Positions 10,929-23,307 are shown, counted from the first letter of the stretch. The stretch is DNA of 64,000 nt from Lithobates sylvaticus (GCA_028564925.1 CM053030.1:402503397-402567396); one strand, 5' to 3'. Made by a program: numbers and translations. Notes: generated by a model not told the origin, from the letters alone.

Positions 10929-11289
10929 CAACTCAATTGAAACATATTGTGGTCTGTTGTTAGACACTAGTTACTTTGGGTTATCTTCTCTGCTAAAGAC
11001 TAAGGACAGAAATATAATTACAGTAGCAGATGTTGTATTTGAGATAAATGGACACTATAGCTCTAAACTAAGGACAGTTCGGGTCTAATCCTGGAGTAAG
11101 GTCATAAAACTGGACTGAGTTTGGTCATTTGATTTGCACAATGTCTCATAATTGTACTGGGCATGCAAGTCAAGCTTGTTCTAGTAGTTTATTAACGTGG
11201 ACCTTTAATTTATTTTTCTACTTGTGCTAATATTACTGTTTACCCCCTGAGTTTGCAAACTTTTACAATTTGTTTTTATTTTGGAAATA
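10929..11289. other. Unclassified AT-rich stretch
   Basis: I see no gene, tandem repeat or recognisable terminus. A 71-codon open frame here has no recognised motif. Confidence 0.4.
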
Positions 11290-12165
11290 ACTTTTTTCTT
11301 GTTCTGTTCCTTTTACTTCCTCAGGTTTAACTTCAGGTCTTCAGGCAACTCCAAGTTTTTAGTTTTTTTCTTAAAACCACTTGAAGGCCAAGCCTTTTCT
11401 GGCACTTTTTTGGAAAAAATTAATTTTAATGTATTAAAAAAAAAAAATAAAAAAACACAATATATACCGCAATTGTTTTTATATAATATGAAAGATGATG
11501 TTACACTGAGTAAATAGAATTATTGTTCTTGCTCTAATTTTCACGGCGATACCTCACATGTGTGTTGCGAACACTGTTTACATATACGTGTGCGACTTAC
11601 ATATGCGTTTGCTTCTGTACGCGAGCATGGAGGTATGGGGGTACTTTAAAAAAATGTTTTTCTATTGATGTTAAATCTATTTTATTTTTTATTTTTACAC
11701 TGTTCCATTTTTGTAAACATCCCTTGTAATACAAATAAGGATGGCAGGTCCCCTTTATGGAGAAATCTGGGGTCAAAAAGACCCCAAATCTCTCCTTTAC
11801 CTTTAAAAGCAAAAGATAAAAAAAATTTTTTTGACCTTTTGCTTTAAAAGAAATAATTGTTTACTTCCACCCTGGACCAGAAGTGATGTCATGATGTCGC
11901 CCTGGTCCTCCAAGGCCATAGAGGCGATCAAAGACAATCTAGTCTTTTATTGCCTCTGTGATCAGCCGGCCGCACCGCCAGATCCTTTCTCCTGCGAGCC
12001 GATGGGAACGGTAAGCCCGAGAAACACCAGCGAGCAGCGGGGGGATGGGGATGGGGGCGTCCCCTCCCGCTACTTCCTGCGGCTCATGAGAATGGAATGC
12101 TTTCATGAGAAAGCCAGGTGCCGGCTGAAAAAAGCAATACTGGGTTATGACTGATATCTTCAGCC
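11290..12165 (-). repeat. Frog repeat block, inverted relative to 24880-25570
   Basis: The block GGCGATACCTCACATGTGTG near 11545 is the reverse complement of the one near 25100, and flanking homology extends over several hundred bases. It includes poly-A at 11438-11450 and ACAAATAAGGATGGC. It is a piece of a widespread non-coding DNA repeat. Both boundaries are uncertain. Confidence 0.55.
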
Positions 12166-12499
12166 ATGACCCCGGTAAACCAATTGAAAATCGCAATGTA
12201 TATATACATATTGTTGTCGACAAGTGGTAGCAGGGTAAGTTGACTTTGTGTGCTACTCTTCTACTCCCTGGTGTTAGGTGTACTGACATGGATTGGTCCA
12301 GTTCTGTCTTTCTGCCTCCAGCCTCAGAAAACTCTTGTATGGCTTTGGTCTTGTAGTGTGATATTGAGGTTGCCATTTGACTGGGGTGTGGTAGGCGGTA
12401 TAAACAGTTGGCCTGTGGGTGTGAGTGAATATTCTCTGAAAATCTTGTACTTCTTGACAGTGAATAACCATGGGATCCCAGGTAAGGTAAAGAGGTAGT
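12166..12499 (+). mobile_element. Fossil LTR-element leader, copy 1
   Basis: The sequence matches 16079-16565 over most of its length. It reads TTGTTGTCGACA, then GTGGTAGCAGGG, then a leader of about 240 bases ending at ATGGGATCCCAG. This order suggests an LTR end, a primer-binding-site-like stretch and the start of a gag-like frame. It is a broken, partial element, and the family is uncertain. Confidence 0.35.
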
Positions 12500-12593
12500 G
12501 CTGCGCTGTATAATAAAGCTGTAGAGACTAAGGTATATTAAATAGGTATGCACACAAGTAAGTGCTGATTATGCAGAAGATAGAGGATGGTGT

Positions 12594-12990
12594 GAATTTT
12601 TTTTTTGTGCATAAATCACATAAAATCGCATAAACGTGACATAGCTTAAAATTGCATAAAATTGCATAAAATCGCATAAAACATCATATTCAAAGGATAA
12701 ATCCGTGAAAGGTGTGAATTTTTGTGCATAAATCACATAAAATCGCATAAACGTGACATAGCTTAAAATTGCATAAAATCGCATGAAATCGCATAAAACA
12801 TCATATTCAAAGGATAAATCCGTGAGAGGTGTGCAGAGGTGTATCAAGTGAGAATGATGTGGGTAAATCACATAAAATCATATAAAAATGACATCTCTTA
12901 AAATTGCATAGAAGCGCATAAAAATCGCATAAAGTTGCATCAAGCGTCACATTAAAATAAGGTGAATCTGTGATGGGCGTGCATAGAGTG
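12594..12990. repeat. GCATAAAAT-rich tandem stretch, left arm
   Basis: Two units of about 115 bases begin GTGTGAATTTTTT/GTGTGAATTTTTGTGC and a third diverged unit follows. All are filled with ATAAAATCGCATAAA-type words. The same stretch is mirrored in the right arm at about 15585-15950. Confidence 0.8.
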
Positions 12991-13624
12991 CTGCGGTCAA
13001 GTACAATGATTAAAAAAATATGACACATAAAATAGTCGCAATAAAAATTGCATCGGTGCATAAAACCAACTAGGTGGATAAGGATGTGTAAAAGGTAAGC
13101 ATAGCCAAAAAAAATTGAATACAATCAATAAATAAGTAATGCAAAAGTGCAAGAACAGTCCGTGGGGGTGAGCCCTTTCCTAGTGTGGGCAAAGTGTGGT
13201 TTGCTATGGCGCTGGTGACAAATCCTGGTGGGGTATAACGGTATCGGTGCTGGTGGTTATTGTGACCAGTAGCTGCAGGTGGTTCCTGATCTTCCGTGGA
13301 ATATAGTAATGGATGTGCCCTTACCTTACCGCTGTAAGGTAACAGCGTGTATATGTGTTAGCTGGTTCTCAATGGGGCTTCTGTGTCCTATGGCGGGCGG
13401 CTCCCTTTAAATCCAGGTGTTTGGGCGTCTCTTTTACTGGGGTGTACGCTCTAGTTCAGGTGTATGTGTCTCGCAAAAAATGGATAAGGAGAGGAAGGGT
13501 CTCGATAGTGTAGTACGTTTTTAAAAGGTTTTATTCAATACAAGTAAAATACAGTAAACTCACATTTATGTTGCTCAAAATTGCATGGGATAAACGAGCA
13601 TCGAGCTCGTACCTCGCTTCCGGT

Positions 13625-13688
13625 ATCTAGTGTCCCTTTACGCGTATTCGTCACTGTCACATGACTTCTTCAGAGGTGGTTACTAGAT
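13625..13688 (-). ncRNA. Hammerhead-ribozyme-like motif, left arm
   Basis: On the minus strand ATCTAGT and ACTAGAT form a 7 bp stem I around CTGAAGA (fits CUGANGA). A GTCA/TGAC stem II follows, then GAATA in place of GAAA, then a short GC-rich stem III region. Penelope-like terminal repeats are known to carry hammerheads. The GAAA variant suggests reduced or no activity. Confidence 0.5.
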
Positions 13689-14180
13689 GCCAGAAGTGTC
13701 CTTTTATTTGCTGTTGATTGGTATTGCCGGTGGCCATTTTGTTGTGGTCATTTCCGCCGGAAGTGTCTCGGCGGCCATTTTTTTTTTTTTTTGTGTCTTG
13801 TGTCCGGCCCGGCGGCCATTTTAATGGAAGTCTGTAATGTAAACATCCGTTTTACGGCCAAGAGTATTCTCTGATCACCGGGAGTAGTTCGGTTGTTTTG
13901 CTAGGGAGAAGTATATTCATACAGTGGAGGCTAGCTGCAGATTAACGGCATACATAATATACCATAGTTAAATCTGGCTATATAGCCTTATTTTAAAAAA
14001 AGGATAAACGAGGACATAGGAATATATATGTATATAAAAAAATATATATATATATAAAAATGAGCATAATGGGGTATAAAAACAATAGATATAATACGAC
14101 ATCTTGGGGTAATAAAATTAGTAAAAAAAATATATATTAGTAAAAAAATATATATATAAATGAGATATAATTCTCTCTAT

Positions 14181-14351
14181 GTAGTAAAATTGTGGCATTT
14201 TATTGAGTAAAATTCTTGGTAAAAATCCTGGTTAGAATTGTCTTGGTTTAAAATTTGCATACCGGAAGCGACGTAGTTTGCTCATAGTATGGCATGCATG
14301 TGTATATAAATGTACATACATAAAAGGTAATAAGACATATCTGTGTCTAAA
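14181..14351. other. Spacer of the palindrome
   Basis: This is about 170 bases with no match in the other arm. It includes CATACCGGAAGCGACG and TATATAAATGTACATAC. I see no gene. Confidence 0.6.
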
Positions 14352-14856
14352 ATAGAGAGAATTATATCTCCTTTATATATATATTTTTTTACTAATATAT
14401 ATTTTTTTTACTAATTTTATTACCCCAAGATGTCGTATTATATCTATTGTTTTTATACCCCATTATGCTCATTTTTATATATATATATATTTTTTTATAT
14501 ACATATATATTCCTATGTCCTCGTTTATCCTTTTATTAAAATAAGGCTATATAGCCAGATTTAACTATGGTATATTATGTATGCCGTTAATCTGCAGCTA
14601 GCCTCCACTGTATGAATATACTTCTCCCTAGCAAAACAACCGAACTACTCCCGGTGACCAGAGAATACTCTTGGCCGTAAAACGGATGTTTACATTACAG
14701 ACTTCCATTAAAATGGCCGCCGGGCCGGACACAAGACACAAAAAAAAAAATAAATAAATAAACAAAATGGCCGCCGAGACACTTCCGGCGGAAATGACCA
14801 CAACAAAATGGCCACCGGCAATACCAATCAACAGCAAATAAAAGGACACTTCTGCC

Positions 14857-14920
14857 ATCTAGTAACCACCTCTGAAGAAGTCATGTGACAGTGACGAATA
14901 CGCGTAAAGGGACACTAGAT
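14857..14920 (+). ncRNA. Hammerhead-ribozyme-like motif, right arm
   Basis: This is the mirror copy of the motif at 13625-13688: ATCTAGT, CTGAAGA at 14872-14878, the GTCA/TGAC stem, GAATA, and ACTAGAT at 14914-14920. The predicted cut is just before ACTAGAT. Confidence 0.5.
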
Positions 14921-15584
14921 ACCGGAAGCGAGGTACGAGCTCGATGCTCGTTTATCCCATGCAATTTTGAGCAACATAAATGTGAGTTTACTGTATTTTA
15001 CTTGTATTGAATAAAACCTTTTAAAAACGTACTACACTATCGAGACCCTTCCTCTCCTTATCCATTTTTGCGAGACACATACACCTGAACTAGAGCGTAC
15101 ACCCCAGTAAAAGAGACGCCCAAACACCTGGATTTAAAGGGAGCCGCCCGCCATAGGACACAGAAGCCCCATTGAGAACCAGCTAACACATATACACGCT
15201 GTTACCTTACAGCGGTAAGGTAAGGGCACATCCATTACTATATTCCACGGAAGATCAGGAACCACCTGCAGCTACTGGTCACAATAACCACCAGCACCGA
15301 TACCGTTATACCCCACCAGGATTTGTCACCAGCGCCATAGCAAACCACACTTTGCCCACACTAGGAAAGGGCTCACCCCCACGGACTGTTCTTGCACTTT
15401 TGCATTACTTATTTATTGATTGTATTCAATTTTTTTTGGCTATGCTTACCTTTTACACATCCTTATCCACCTAGTTGGTTTTATGCACCGATGCAATTTT
15501 TATTGCGACTATTTTATGTGTCATATTTTTTTAATCACTTGTACTTGACCGCAGCACTCTATGCACGCCCATCACAGATTCACC

Positions 15585-15950
15585 TTATTTTAATGTGACG
15601 CTTGATGCAACTTTATGCAATTTTTATGCGCTTCTATGCAATTTTAAGAGATGTCATTTTTATATGATTTTATGTGATTTACCCACATCATTCTCACTTG
15701 ATACACCTCTGCACACCTCTCACGGATTTATCCTTTGAATATGATGTTTTATGCGATTTCATGCGATTTTATGCAATTTTAAGCTATGTCACGTTTATGC
15801 GATTTTATGTGATTTATGCACAAAAATTCACACCTTTCACGGATTTATCCTTTGAATATGATGTTTTATGCGATTTTATGCAATTTTGTGCAATTTTAAG
15901 CTATGTCACGTTTATGCGATTTTATGTGATTTATGCACAAAAAAATTCAC
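15585..15950. repeat. ATGCGATTTTATG-rich tandem stretch, right arm
   Basis: This is the mirror of the left-arm tandem stretch, with the same unit order reversed. Open frames across it are repeat by-products. Confidence 0.8.
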
Positions 15951-16078
15951 ACCATCCTCTATCTTCTGCATAATCAGCACTTACTTGTGTGCATACCTAT
16001 TTAATATACCTTAGTCTCTACAGCTTTATTATACAGCGCAGCCATAGATGTATGGGTACTAAATATTTGTTTTCAGAC

Positions 16079-16640
16079 CTGTATAACCAATTGAAAACCA
16101 TCGCAATGTATATAAGAAACCACAGCCATACATATTGTTGTCGACAAGTGGTAGCAGGGTAAGTTGACTTTGTGCTTGCTTAGTGTACTCTTCTACATCC
16201 CTGGTGTTAGACTGTGTACTCAGACATAGAAGGGGAGATTGGTCCAGTTCTGTCTTTCTGCCCCGCCGGCACGTCAAGCTTCACCGACGAGCGACGTACG
16301 CTCGCCAGGTGAAGCAAATATGGAATCCCGGCGTCAGAGGATGACGCCGGGAACTCCCACTATGCCGCCCGTCCATTGGAGAGTGGGCGGGCGGCTATTG
16401 ATCGTAGCAATTTAAACATAAAATTAAAGAGTAACACACATTTATATTTTAAAAAATAAAATGTACTGGGGTGTGGTAGGCGGTATAAACAGTTGGCCTG
16501 TGGGTGTGAGTGAATATTCTCTGAAAATCTTGTACTTCTTGACAGTGAATAACCATGGGATCCCAACCAAGTCCTATTCAGTGCTCACCTGAGGTCAACA
16601 GTTGGGGGTGCCTACAATCTATTCCCCAAGTCAACCACTA
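16079..16640 (+). mobile_element. Fossil LTR-element leader, copy 2
   Basis: This is the second copy of the stretch at 12166-12499, with the same TTGTTGTCGACA, GTGGTAGCAGGG and ATGGGATCCCA landmarks. About 200 bases (16262-16464, GC-rich at first) replace a shorter stretch present in copy 1. The frame after ATGGGATCC looks weakly gag-like for about 30 codons. It is a broken, partial fossil; the family is uncertain. Confidence 0.35.
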
Positions 16641-17602
16641 AGGGTTGGCTTGGGGACCAAACACCAAGAACTGCTTTACTAGTTCACTAAAACTAAGATA
16701 GATATTTACAATCCTTACCTCAGTAGGTTTTACCCTTTGCTACACCAAATCTTCCAAGTTTCCCTCATCACTAGCCTTGGCTTTAGAACAAAACCTTGCA
16801 TTTTAATTAAATGTATTATTCAGTTTACAAAAAAAATACTAGTTCTGGATCTCTCAGTGCAGAATTCCTTCCAAAGCTCTAGTCAAATATCCATATTGTC
16901 ATTTGATTAGCTAATCATCTGTTTTGGGAGGTGTGAATGTGTTTTTACACTTTTAAGACAGTGTTAACTATGAAACTATAGATAACAACAGAGATTAATT
17001 ATCTGTTGCAGAAATCCCACACCTTTTGGTTATCAAAAAAGAAAGGGAGGTTATGGCTGCCTACAGGTGTGATACTTGATTAAAAGGATTTTTTATTTAA
17101 ATGGCGCCTTTAAAAGACATAAACTTGACATTGCGCCTTTCATATTTTTTCCTTAAATATTTGATCTGCAATTAAATTTTTTTAAATATATTGGCAAAAT
17201 CTTTCAAGTGGTATTTATTTTGATGAATACGGCAATGGTCGTATTGTTTCTATCTTGTGTAGACTTATTTTATGCTTCCCCAGTAAGAACTACCTGCTTT
17301 TTCTCTGAACAACCAATCAGATCCAGAAATTACCGTACACAAGAAAATAACAACTGGAGAATGAAAGTTTAAAGTTGATTGGTAGCTGAGAAATAATAGA
17401 CAGTTCTAGTTTAATAAAGAACTCTTATCGGCATCCAATTTAACTGATAAAATATTTGATATTGTTATTATTCTTTATTTTTAAGCATCAACGTATTACA
17501 ACGTGTAATACGTTGGTGCATTACATAGTGGGTGGGTGAAAATTAAAGTCTTAGGCAAAACAAGTAAGGGATATGGTATAAAAAAAAAAGGACCTCACTC
17601 AT
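16641..17602. other. Unclassified AT-rich stretch with one hairpin
   Basis: I see no gene. A short near-perfect hairpin lies at 17487-17521 (CAACGTATTACA mirrored by TGTAATACGTTG). Confidence 0.4.
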
Positions 17603-17606
17603 TTAA

Positions 17607-17945
17607 CCACTTGCCAACTGGCCAACTTTGCTAAACAAACGAAAAGAGACCAAAAATGTTGAAAAAAAAAGTTTTCCATAGTTTCTGTTATATCATTTGG
17701 AAACAGGTCATTTTTATCCTTCGCTGATGTGCACTGATGAGGCTGCACCGATGGGCACTGATGAGGTGACACTGATAGGCTGCACTAATGGGCAGTGGGC
17801 ACTGGTGGGCACTGATGAGGAGGCACTGATGAGGCTGCACTGATTGGCAGCACTGATGGGCAGCACTGATGGGCACTGATTGACAGCACTGTTGGGGCTG
17901 CACTGATTATCAGTGCCCTGATTATCAGTGTAGATGTTCTCATTC
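17607..17945. mobile_element. TTAA element, left end plus minisatellite
   Basis: TTAA at 17603-17606 is followed by CCACTTGCCAACTGG, the terminus also seen at 23640 and 41895. From 17725 a minisatellite of GGCACTGATGAGGC and related 12-24 base units runs to about 17935. No right end was found, so the copy is truncated. Confidence 0.6.
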
Positions 17946-18130
17946 ACACATGCAGGTTACCGGCTCCTCGATTACTATAGTCATTTTAAAAAGTATCTAC
18001 TTGTAAATTCACAGGCTTTAACCAAACATGTTCTTGATTCCTAATCTGCACAGCTTTCCCTCTAAAATAACAATGCGGAAGAAATCTGCGCTTGGAAGAA
18101 TGTGTGACCAGAGCAGCTAAACACTGTAGC
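17946..18130. other. Unclassified stretch
   Basis: I see no gene and no clear element boundary. Confidence 0.35.
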
Positions 18131-18510
18131 CCTAGATACCGAACCAAACAAAAAATACGTGAAAAGTGCAGCGCTCAAAAATGAAAGAATAAATAAACCT
18201 GTGATAAACGTCAAACTAAATTCCGTGTTAAACTTAAATCAGTCAGATATAGATAAGTGAATACAAGTGCATGTGATGATGACATACATACGAAATTGCT
18301 AAAATAACACCTCCAACATGTACCACAACAGGCCACAGGGGAGGCTTTCCTGGCTCTCGCAACCTTCTGCTATTGCTTTTCCTATTGTGCTCAGCAAACG
18401 GTTGTGTAACATCATCCCAAATGGTCATACTGCCGTTCTTGCATCATTGCAGTTTTTGTGGGCGTATCCTTTTTGAAGATCTCCTGCAATTGCTTGTCCC
18501 CATTAAGTGA
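18131..18510 (-). mobile_element. Possible Penelope-like 3' end fragment
   Basis: The left tip carries AAAAGTGCAGCGCTC. Read on the minus strand this is a GCGCTGCAC-type tip like those of the other Penelope-like units in the window. No coding part is visible and the right boundary is a guess. Confidence 0.3.
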
Positions 18511-19683
18511 TTGGTAGCTGATTGGACACAAAGAGCAAAAGAATAGAGAAATCCCCTGTCACTACCCACAGAACAGTCCAACAACATCAAAGGAGTCCCA
18601 AGGAATCATGGGACATAATGTTCAGTGAGCCCCTTAGAGGTGACATGCAGTGGTTCGTTGGGCCCTCCTTCTGCTGTCATAGCAAGAATAAATGTGTCTA
18701 CTGTAAATGGTGGGAGGGGGAGAACAGATTGTGAAACAGAGTCTAAATCCTGCAATTCAGCCTTAAAGCAAGCCCGTCAGCATTTGTTTTACTATCAAAA
18801 AGCATATGTCCTGCCAGATACTGCAAGATGTTTCTGCCAGATACTGCAAAATTATTTAGTTTGTCACTTTATTGGATTTTGCAGGAATACAAGAAAATCA
18901 TAGACAATAGTAAATCTAAAACAAATCTATAGTTATATTAAGGCAAATCTACCAGTCTTATTAATTATTAAATTACTGGAGTGGATATCTATAGTCCAGT
19001 GATGCCCCATATCCGATCTCCACAAAGGTTGAGTTTGGGTCTTAAATTGTGGAGGTATATTATCACATATTTATATGTATGCAATAGGGGAGAACAGAAG
19101 GGAGGGGAGAAGATTAGTCAAGAGAGGTAACAGAAAGGAAGGTCCAGATGCTGTAGTAGATAAAGATCTGATATGTGTAATCTAGTTCACACACACATTC
19201 TGATATCTGGGCTGTGGTCTCCTCGTCCGAGTTTTTAGTGGCAACAGTGTGAGCCGCAGTCAAGAAGTGTCATAGTTGTTCCTTTTTAATTACTTTGTAT
19301 GTTCCTGGTATCATAGTGTACAGTTCAATGCTGGGTGTGTCATCGGTACCAGCATGATAGAATAGAATTTTGTAATTCAGCTCTTGAGCTCAGTAAGAGA
19401 CAGGTGTTTTGTGGGCAAAAGTTCCAGCGAGCTAAAATGTGACTTTGTGATTGGAGACCTAACTTTTGGTATAGGTCTTACCAGCTGCCCTCCCCTGTCC
19501 AATGACAATGACCAATAAGGGCATATTCTCTCAACATAAGAATGGTGGCTGATGAGCCTTAGCCCCAAAAGACAGACAGTGCATGGGATTGTGACTGGCC
19601 GCCTCTGTGCTATTTGGAAGAACCTGGGCATATTATCAGTGGCCCCTTTCGAAGGTAAGCGTTAGGAATCAAAATTAGAGTGT
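18511..19683. other. Unclassified stretch
   Basis: I see no gene. CTGCCAGATACTGCAAGATG and CTGCCAGATACTGCAAAATT at 18810-18852 are a small local duplication. Confidence 0.35.
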
Positions 19684-20040
19684 AATTATTTCACAGAAAA
19701 GGCTAACAAAATATTTTACTGACTCCATACATTGTTTAAAAGCACTTTTACTAGACCACATTTTGAAAAGACGAGACACCAGACATACTTTATTAAAAAA
19801 CACCTACACTAAAAGTGTTATTATCTCAGAAAAAAAGCCATCAAAATATTGTACTGACTTTATACACAGTACTTAGGCACTTGCACTAGGCCAGATTTTG
19901 CAAGGAGATGCCAGGCAGAAGTGAATATATAGAAATATTTTGCATACAAAGGGCAGAAATATTGGGCAGAAGCAATGCACTATAAGTAAACATTTTTTAG
20001 GCCGTAATTTCAGAGAGAGAGACCAGGCATGCTTTTTTTT
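19684..20040. repeat. Diverged tandem repeat, about 135 bp unit
   Basis: A unit starting near 19684 (ATTATTTCACAGAAAAGGCT) is repeated near 19819 (TTATCTCAGAAAAAAAGCC). A third, partial unit lies near 20003. It could be the left subterminal array of the hAT-type element ending at 21642. Confidence 0.55.
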
Positions 20041-20984
20041 GTGAAATAAAAATTAGACCATACAGTGCAAGCTCTGGACAGTGGTCCAGCCTGGACACTC
20101 AATACTCCATAGGGTCCTCACTTCAAAGAGTGAATCCTATGCTTTAGGCGCAATTTATATTATTTATATATTATTTATATTACAGTTAATATTTTCAGAT
20201 GCAGAGCCTGCTTGCCCCTTTCTAGCTGTGTGTGCAGAACCTCTGCCTCTTCCTTTAGGTCTGGCTGATAATATAAATACAGGAGACTGCCTAACTTTAC
20301 ACAGACACACAGAGGCACAACTCCAGCTCTGCAGCCCTGCAGCACTCATTGGCCCTCTGATGACTCACCCCCCTCCCTTCCTGGCAAACTCTCACGAGAG
20401 TGAGAGAGAGCTGTGCATGATGTCAAAAGCCTAGGCTTTTTACCAGACAAGAAACAGGAAGTGGGTTGTATAAAATATTTACTGGCAGAAAAAAATTTTT
20501 TACTATCCAAAGTTTAAACAACAAGGGCATATAGATGGAAAGTTGAAAAAATTACTGAAGGTCCGGTTTAACAACGTGGTAAATCTTGATGCACTAAACT
20601 GTATAGCACAAGCATGCAGTGATATGCTGCAAAGAAGGACACTAGCTAACTGATAACAAAATAAAATAAAACCTCAAAACATTAAATTATAAATGACTAA
20701 GCTGCAACCCTAAAACACTAAGCCTGACCTCCTTTTTTTAAGATCTTAGAAAGTTAAAAAAAAAAAAAAAAATTGAAATAATTTAAAAAAACAGATAGAA
20801 AAGTGGGGAGGGACCCAGCAGTTGACAGTAAATTAAGTTGTTGACACGCAGGCAGGTAATCCTGGAAAGCGATGTTGGGTCTCACACTGAAATTCACAGT
20901 AATGCAACACAATATAGCAAAGTAAACGAGGGTGGAGGTGGTACATACAAAGTATCCCACCACACTGCAATTCAGCACTTTATA
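20041..20984. other. Interior of a probable non-coding hAT-type element
   Basis: This stretch lies between two diverged tandem arrays. It holds a (TTATATTAT)n patch near 20160 and a poly-A run at 20757-20772. No transposase motif is seen. Confidence 0.35.
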
Positions 20985-21420
20985 GGATGATCTCTCCTTG
21001 CAAACACTGTGTGATCCTTCTCTATCCACTCCAAGTGTCCCCAGCACACACTTACTGCAAAAATAGCACTTTTCAGTAGCACTGTATAAAATGATGAAAA
21101 CTATGTCTTCCTGAAACCAATGTGTGAGCTATTCCTATATACTCCAAATGTCCCTAACACACACTGAATGTAGTTATGGGACTTTTAAACAATGCTGTAT
21201 AGGATGGCAGAAACTATCTCTAAATGCAAACATTGTGTGATCTTACCCTATCGACTGCAAACATTCCTATCACACACTGAATGCAAATTTAGAACTTTTC
21301 AGAAACACTGGATATGATGGCAGAAACTACTTCTCCCTGTGTGATCTACCCCTATCTACTGCAACTGTCCCCAGCACACACTGACTGTAAATATAGCACT
21401 ATATAGGATGGGTGGAAACA
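20985..21420. repeat. Diverged tandem array, about 110-120 bp unit
   Basis: Units share CACTG.ATAGGATG, CTGTGTGATC, CTATCTACT.CAA.TGTCCC and AGCACACACTGA. About four units are visible, well diverged. The array sits 200 bases before a hAT-type terminus, as in hAT-1. Confidence 0.65.
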
Positions 21421-21599
21421 ATCTTTCCCCAAAAGTACTGTAAATTGTATCCCTTGACTTTTATATTGTATTGGTCCTTTTAAGCTTACCACCTGACCAC
21501 AGCTCAGAGGCCAGGAAGTGCATTTTTGGTAAATGGTTGCTATAGATATAAACGGTGGCATTAGTTCACCATTTCCCAAAACCATGCATGACTTGGGTT

Positions 21600-21642
21600 T
21601 CAGTTGAACACATTTTTGAACCAAACTTGAAGCTCATCCCTA
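21600..21642 (+). mobile_element. hAT-type right terminus
   Basis: The tip TTGAAGCTCATCCCTA matches the hAT-1 ending at 6590 and the one at 30209. No matching left tip was found upstream. Confidence 0.55.
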
Positions 21643-23087
21643 GTTACGATGGATGAAAACAAATGTTACTTGGCATCCCATTGTTTTCAATGGTCCTGGT
21701 TTACATACTGTATATGCCTTGCTTTGCAATGTGTCATGGAAAATAAATTCAATAGAGTGGTCCTGTCTATAAAATATATTCTTATTTCTCAGTGGATACC
21801 ATCCCTATTAGCAATAAAAAAAATGGAGGGAACCTCCTATATAGCTCCAAATAAAAAGTGACGATAGATAAATGGGACTTTACATATGCCACAGAGAAAT
21901 CACACAGGTAAATAAAAAATCACACAGATAAATGAAATTGACTTTTTATTATAAATTGATAAAATCATACAAAAATCTGAAAACTTAATAAAAAGTGCTG
22001 GTCTTTTATCTATAACCAGTATATGGTGCTTGGCATTATAGGTCGAAAAGGATTTGCAAAGGATTCACTTCCTGAGGATCCACAACCCATTATGTATACA
22101 GTAAATCGCATTCTATAAAGACAAACATAATACATAAGCACATCAGAAATAAACAAAATATATGAATAAATATAAAAAACACACAAAAAAATATTATCAT
22201 TGTTTTTGTCTGTTTGTATGCAGTATATTTTATAAAAAATCCCTAAGTGCTGGATTTTAAACCAAACAGAACAGTAAATTCCCCAAACAAACACTATACT
22301 TTGCTATCCAACCAGCATACCATCAATCCTCATGCAAAGATGGTGCCACAGCATCTATAGCTTGAGGCCAGAATTGCCTATATATGAGCCTGGGCAAAAT
22401 GCGGTCTCCCACCCCCCACAGCTGCCACCTAATGCCCACTCAATTTGGGGCACTGTGGCCAGCCATTCGTTCACACAAAGCCACACCCCCCATTAGCATG
22501 GAAAAACAAAAGTGACGTCACCTCCGGTCCACTCTCATTCTCTCTCCGGAAACCGAAACCGAGCCCATGCAATGCAAGCCCCCGGCTTGAACCTTGAGGA
22601 GGAGGACAACACAAAAGAGTGGAAGCAAGCATGCATAGATTTCTATTTACCCAACAACTACTTAGAGGCACTTCTCATGCCAAATGCAACATATCATGCC
22701 ATCTAATAGACAAAGTTATAAATTAATTAAAATACAAAATAGATACATATTTAATAAAAACAAAGGAGAGTTGCAAGAAGGACACAAATGTCACCTCGTA
22801 AAGCATGAAGAAAAGTCAAGAGAAAAACAAATAACTAAAAATAAAAACAAAAACAAAAAATAATATATAAAATAAACAAAAAATAAACAGAAAAAAATGT
22901 CTGTTGCTGTACCTGTTTAAAGAGTATTAGCTGGATTCGGGCTTTAATTTGTTTGTCTGTTCCCTGAAGTCCAGGTGACAATGCTCCTGTGCAATTTCAC
23001 TGCAGAATGAACAGCACGGCCACCCTTTTACAGAAAGTGGAAAAACAACAGATCTACTGACAGGAAACTTAGTGTCCCTATTAATAT
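21643..23087. other. Unclassified AT-rich stretch
   Basis: I see no gene. Poly-A-rich DNA occupies 22700-22900. A moderately GC-rich patch at 22400-22600 has no recognisable coding content. Confidence 0.4.
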
Positions 23088-23091
23088 TAAA

Positions 23092-23303
23092 GTGGTTCTA
23101 AAGGCTGATTTTTTTTTTACCGTAATACATTCTCTGCATTAAGGTAAAAACCTTCAGTATGCATCTCCCCCTTTTAGCCCCCCCTTATGCTTACCATGTG
23201 CATGAGGATGCACTTGGCGGGGTGAGGAGCACAGAGCACGTAAGTATAACATGCTTGTAATTTTTTTTTTTTTAGAAAGAATCTGAATGTTTTTGCAATC
23301 ACT
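23092..23303. mobile_element. TTAA-flanked short element, 212 bp
   Basis: TTAA flanks both sides (23088-23091 and 23304-23307). The left tip AGTGGTTCTAAA and the inverted right tip AGTGATTGCAAA agree at 9 of 12 bases. The class is piggyBac- or Kolobok-like by target site. Confidence 0.6.
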
Positions 23304-23307
23304 TTAA

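Larger units (their letters stand above)
12500..16042. mobile_element. 3.5 kb palindrome, Penelope-like terminal pair (inferred)
   Basis: The left arm (12500 to about 14180) and right arm (about 14352-16042) are near-perfect reverse complements of about 1.7 kb. A unique spacer of about 170 bases separates them. The outer tips read GCTGCGCTGTATAATAAAGC and its complement. Each arm holds, from the centre outward, CpG-containing GGCCGCC blocks, a hammerhead-like motif, TATTGAATAAAACC, and a GCATAAAAT-rich tandem stretch. No RT or endonuclease is visible. I infer a Penelope-like pair because the same layout (hammerhead-like motif, then tail ending in GCGCTG, arms head to head) is seen at 51817-56119 and 61504-63620. 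No clear target duplication was found. Arm similarity suggests youth or conversion. Confidence 0.75.

Noticed and set aside
12569-15973. Pairs of similar open frames near 12569-12871 and 15674-15973 as a duplicated gene
   Set aside because: They are mirror copies of the GCATAAAAT tandem stretch in the two palindrome arms.
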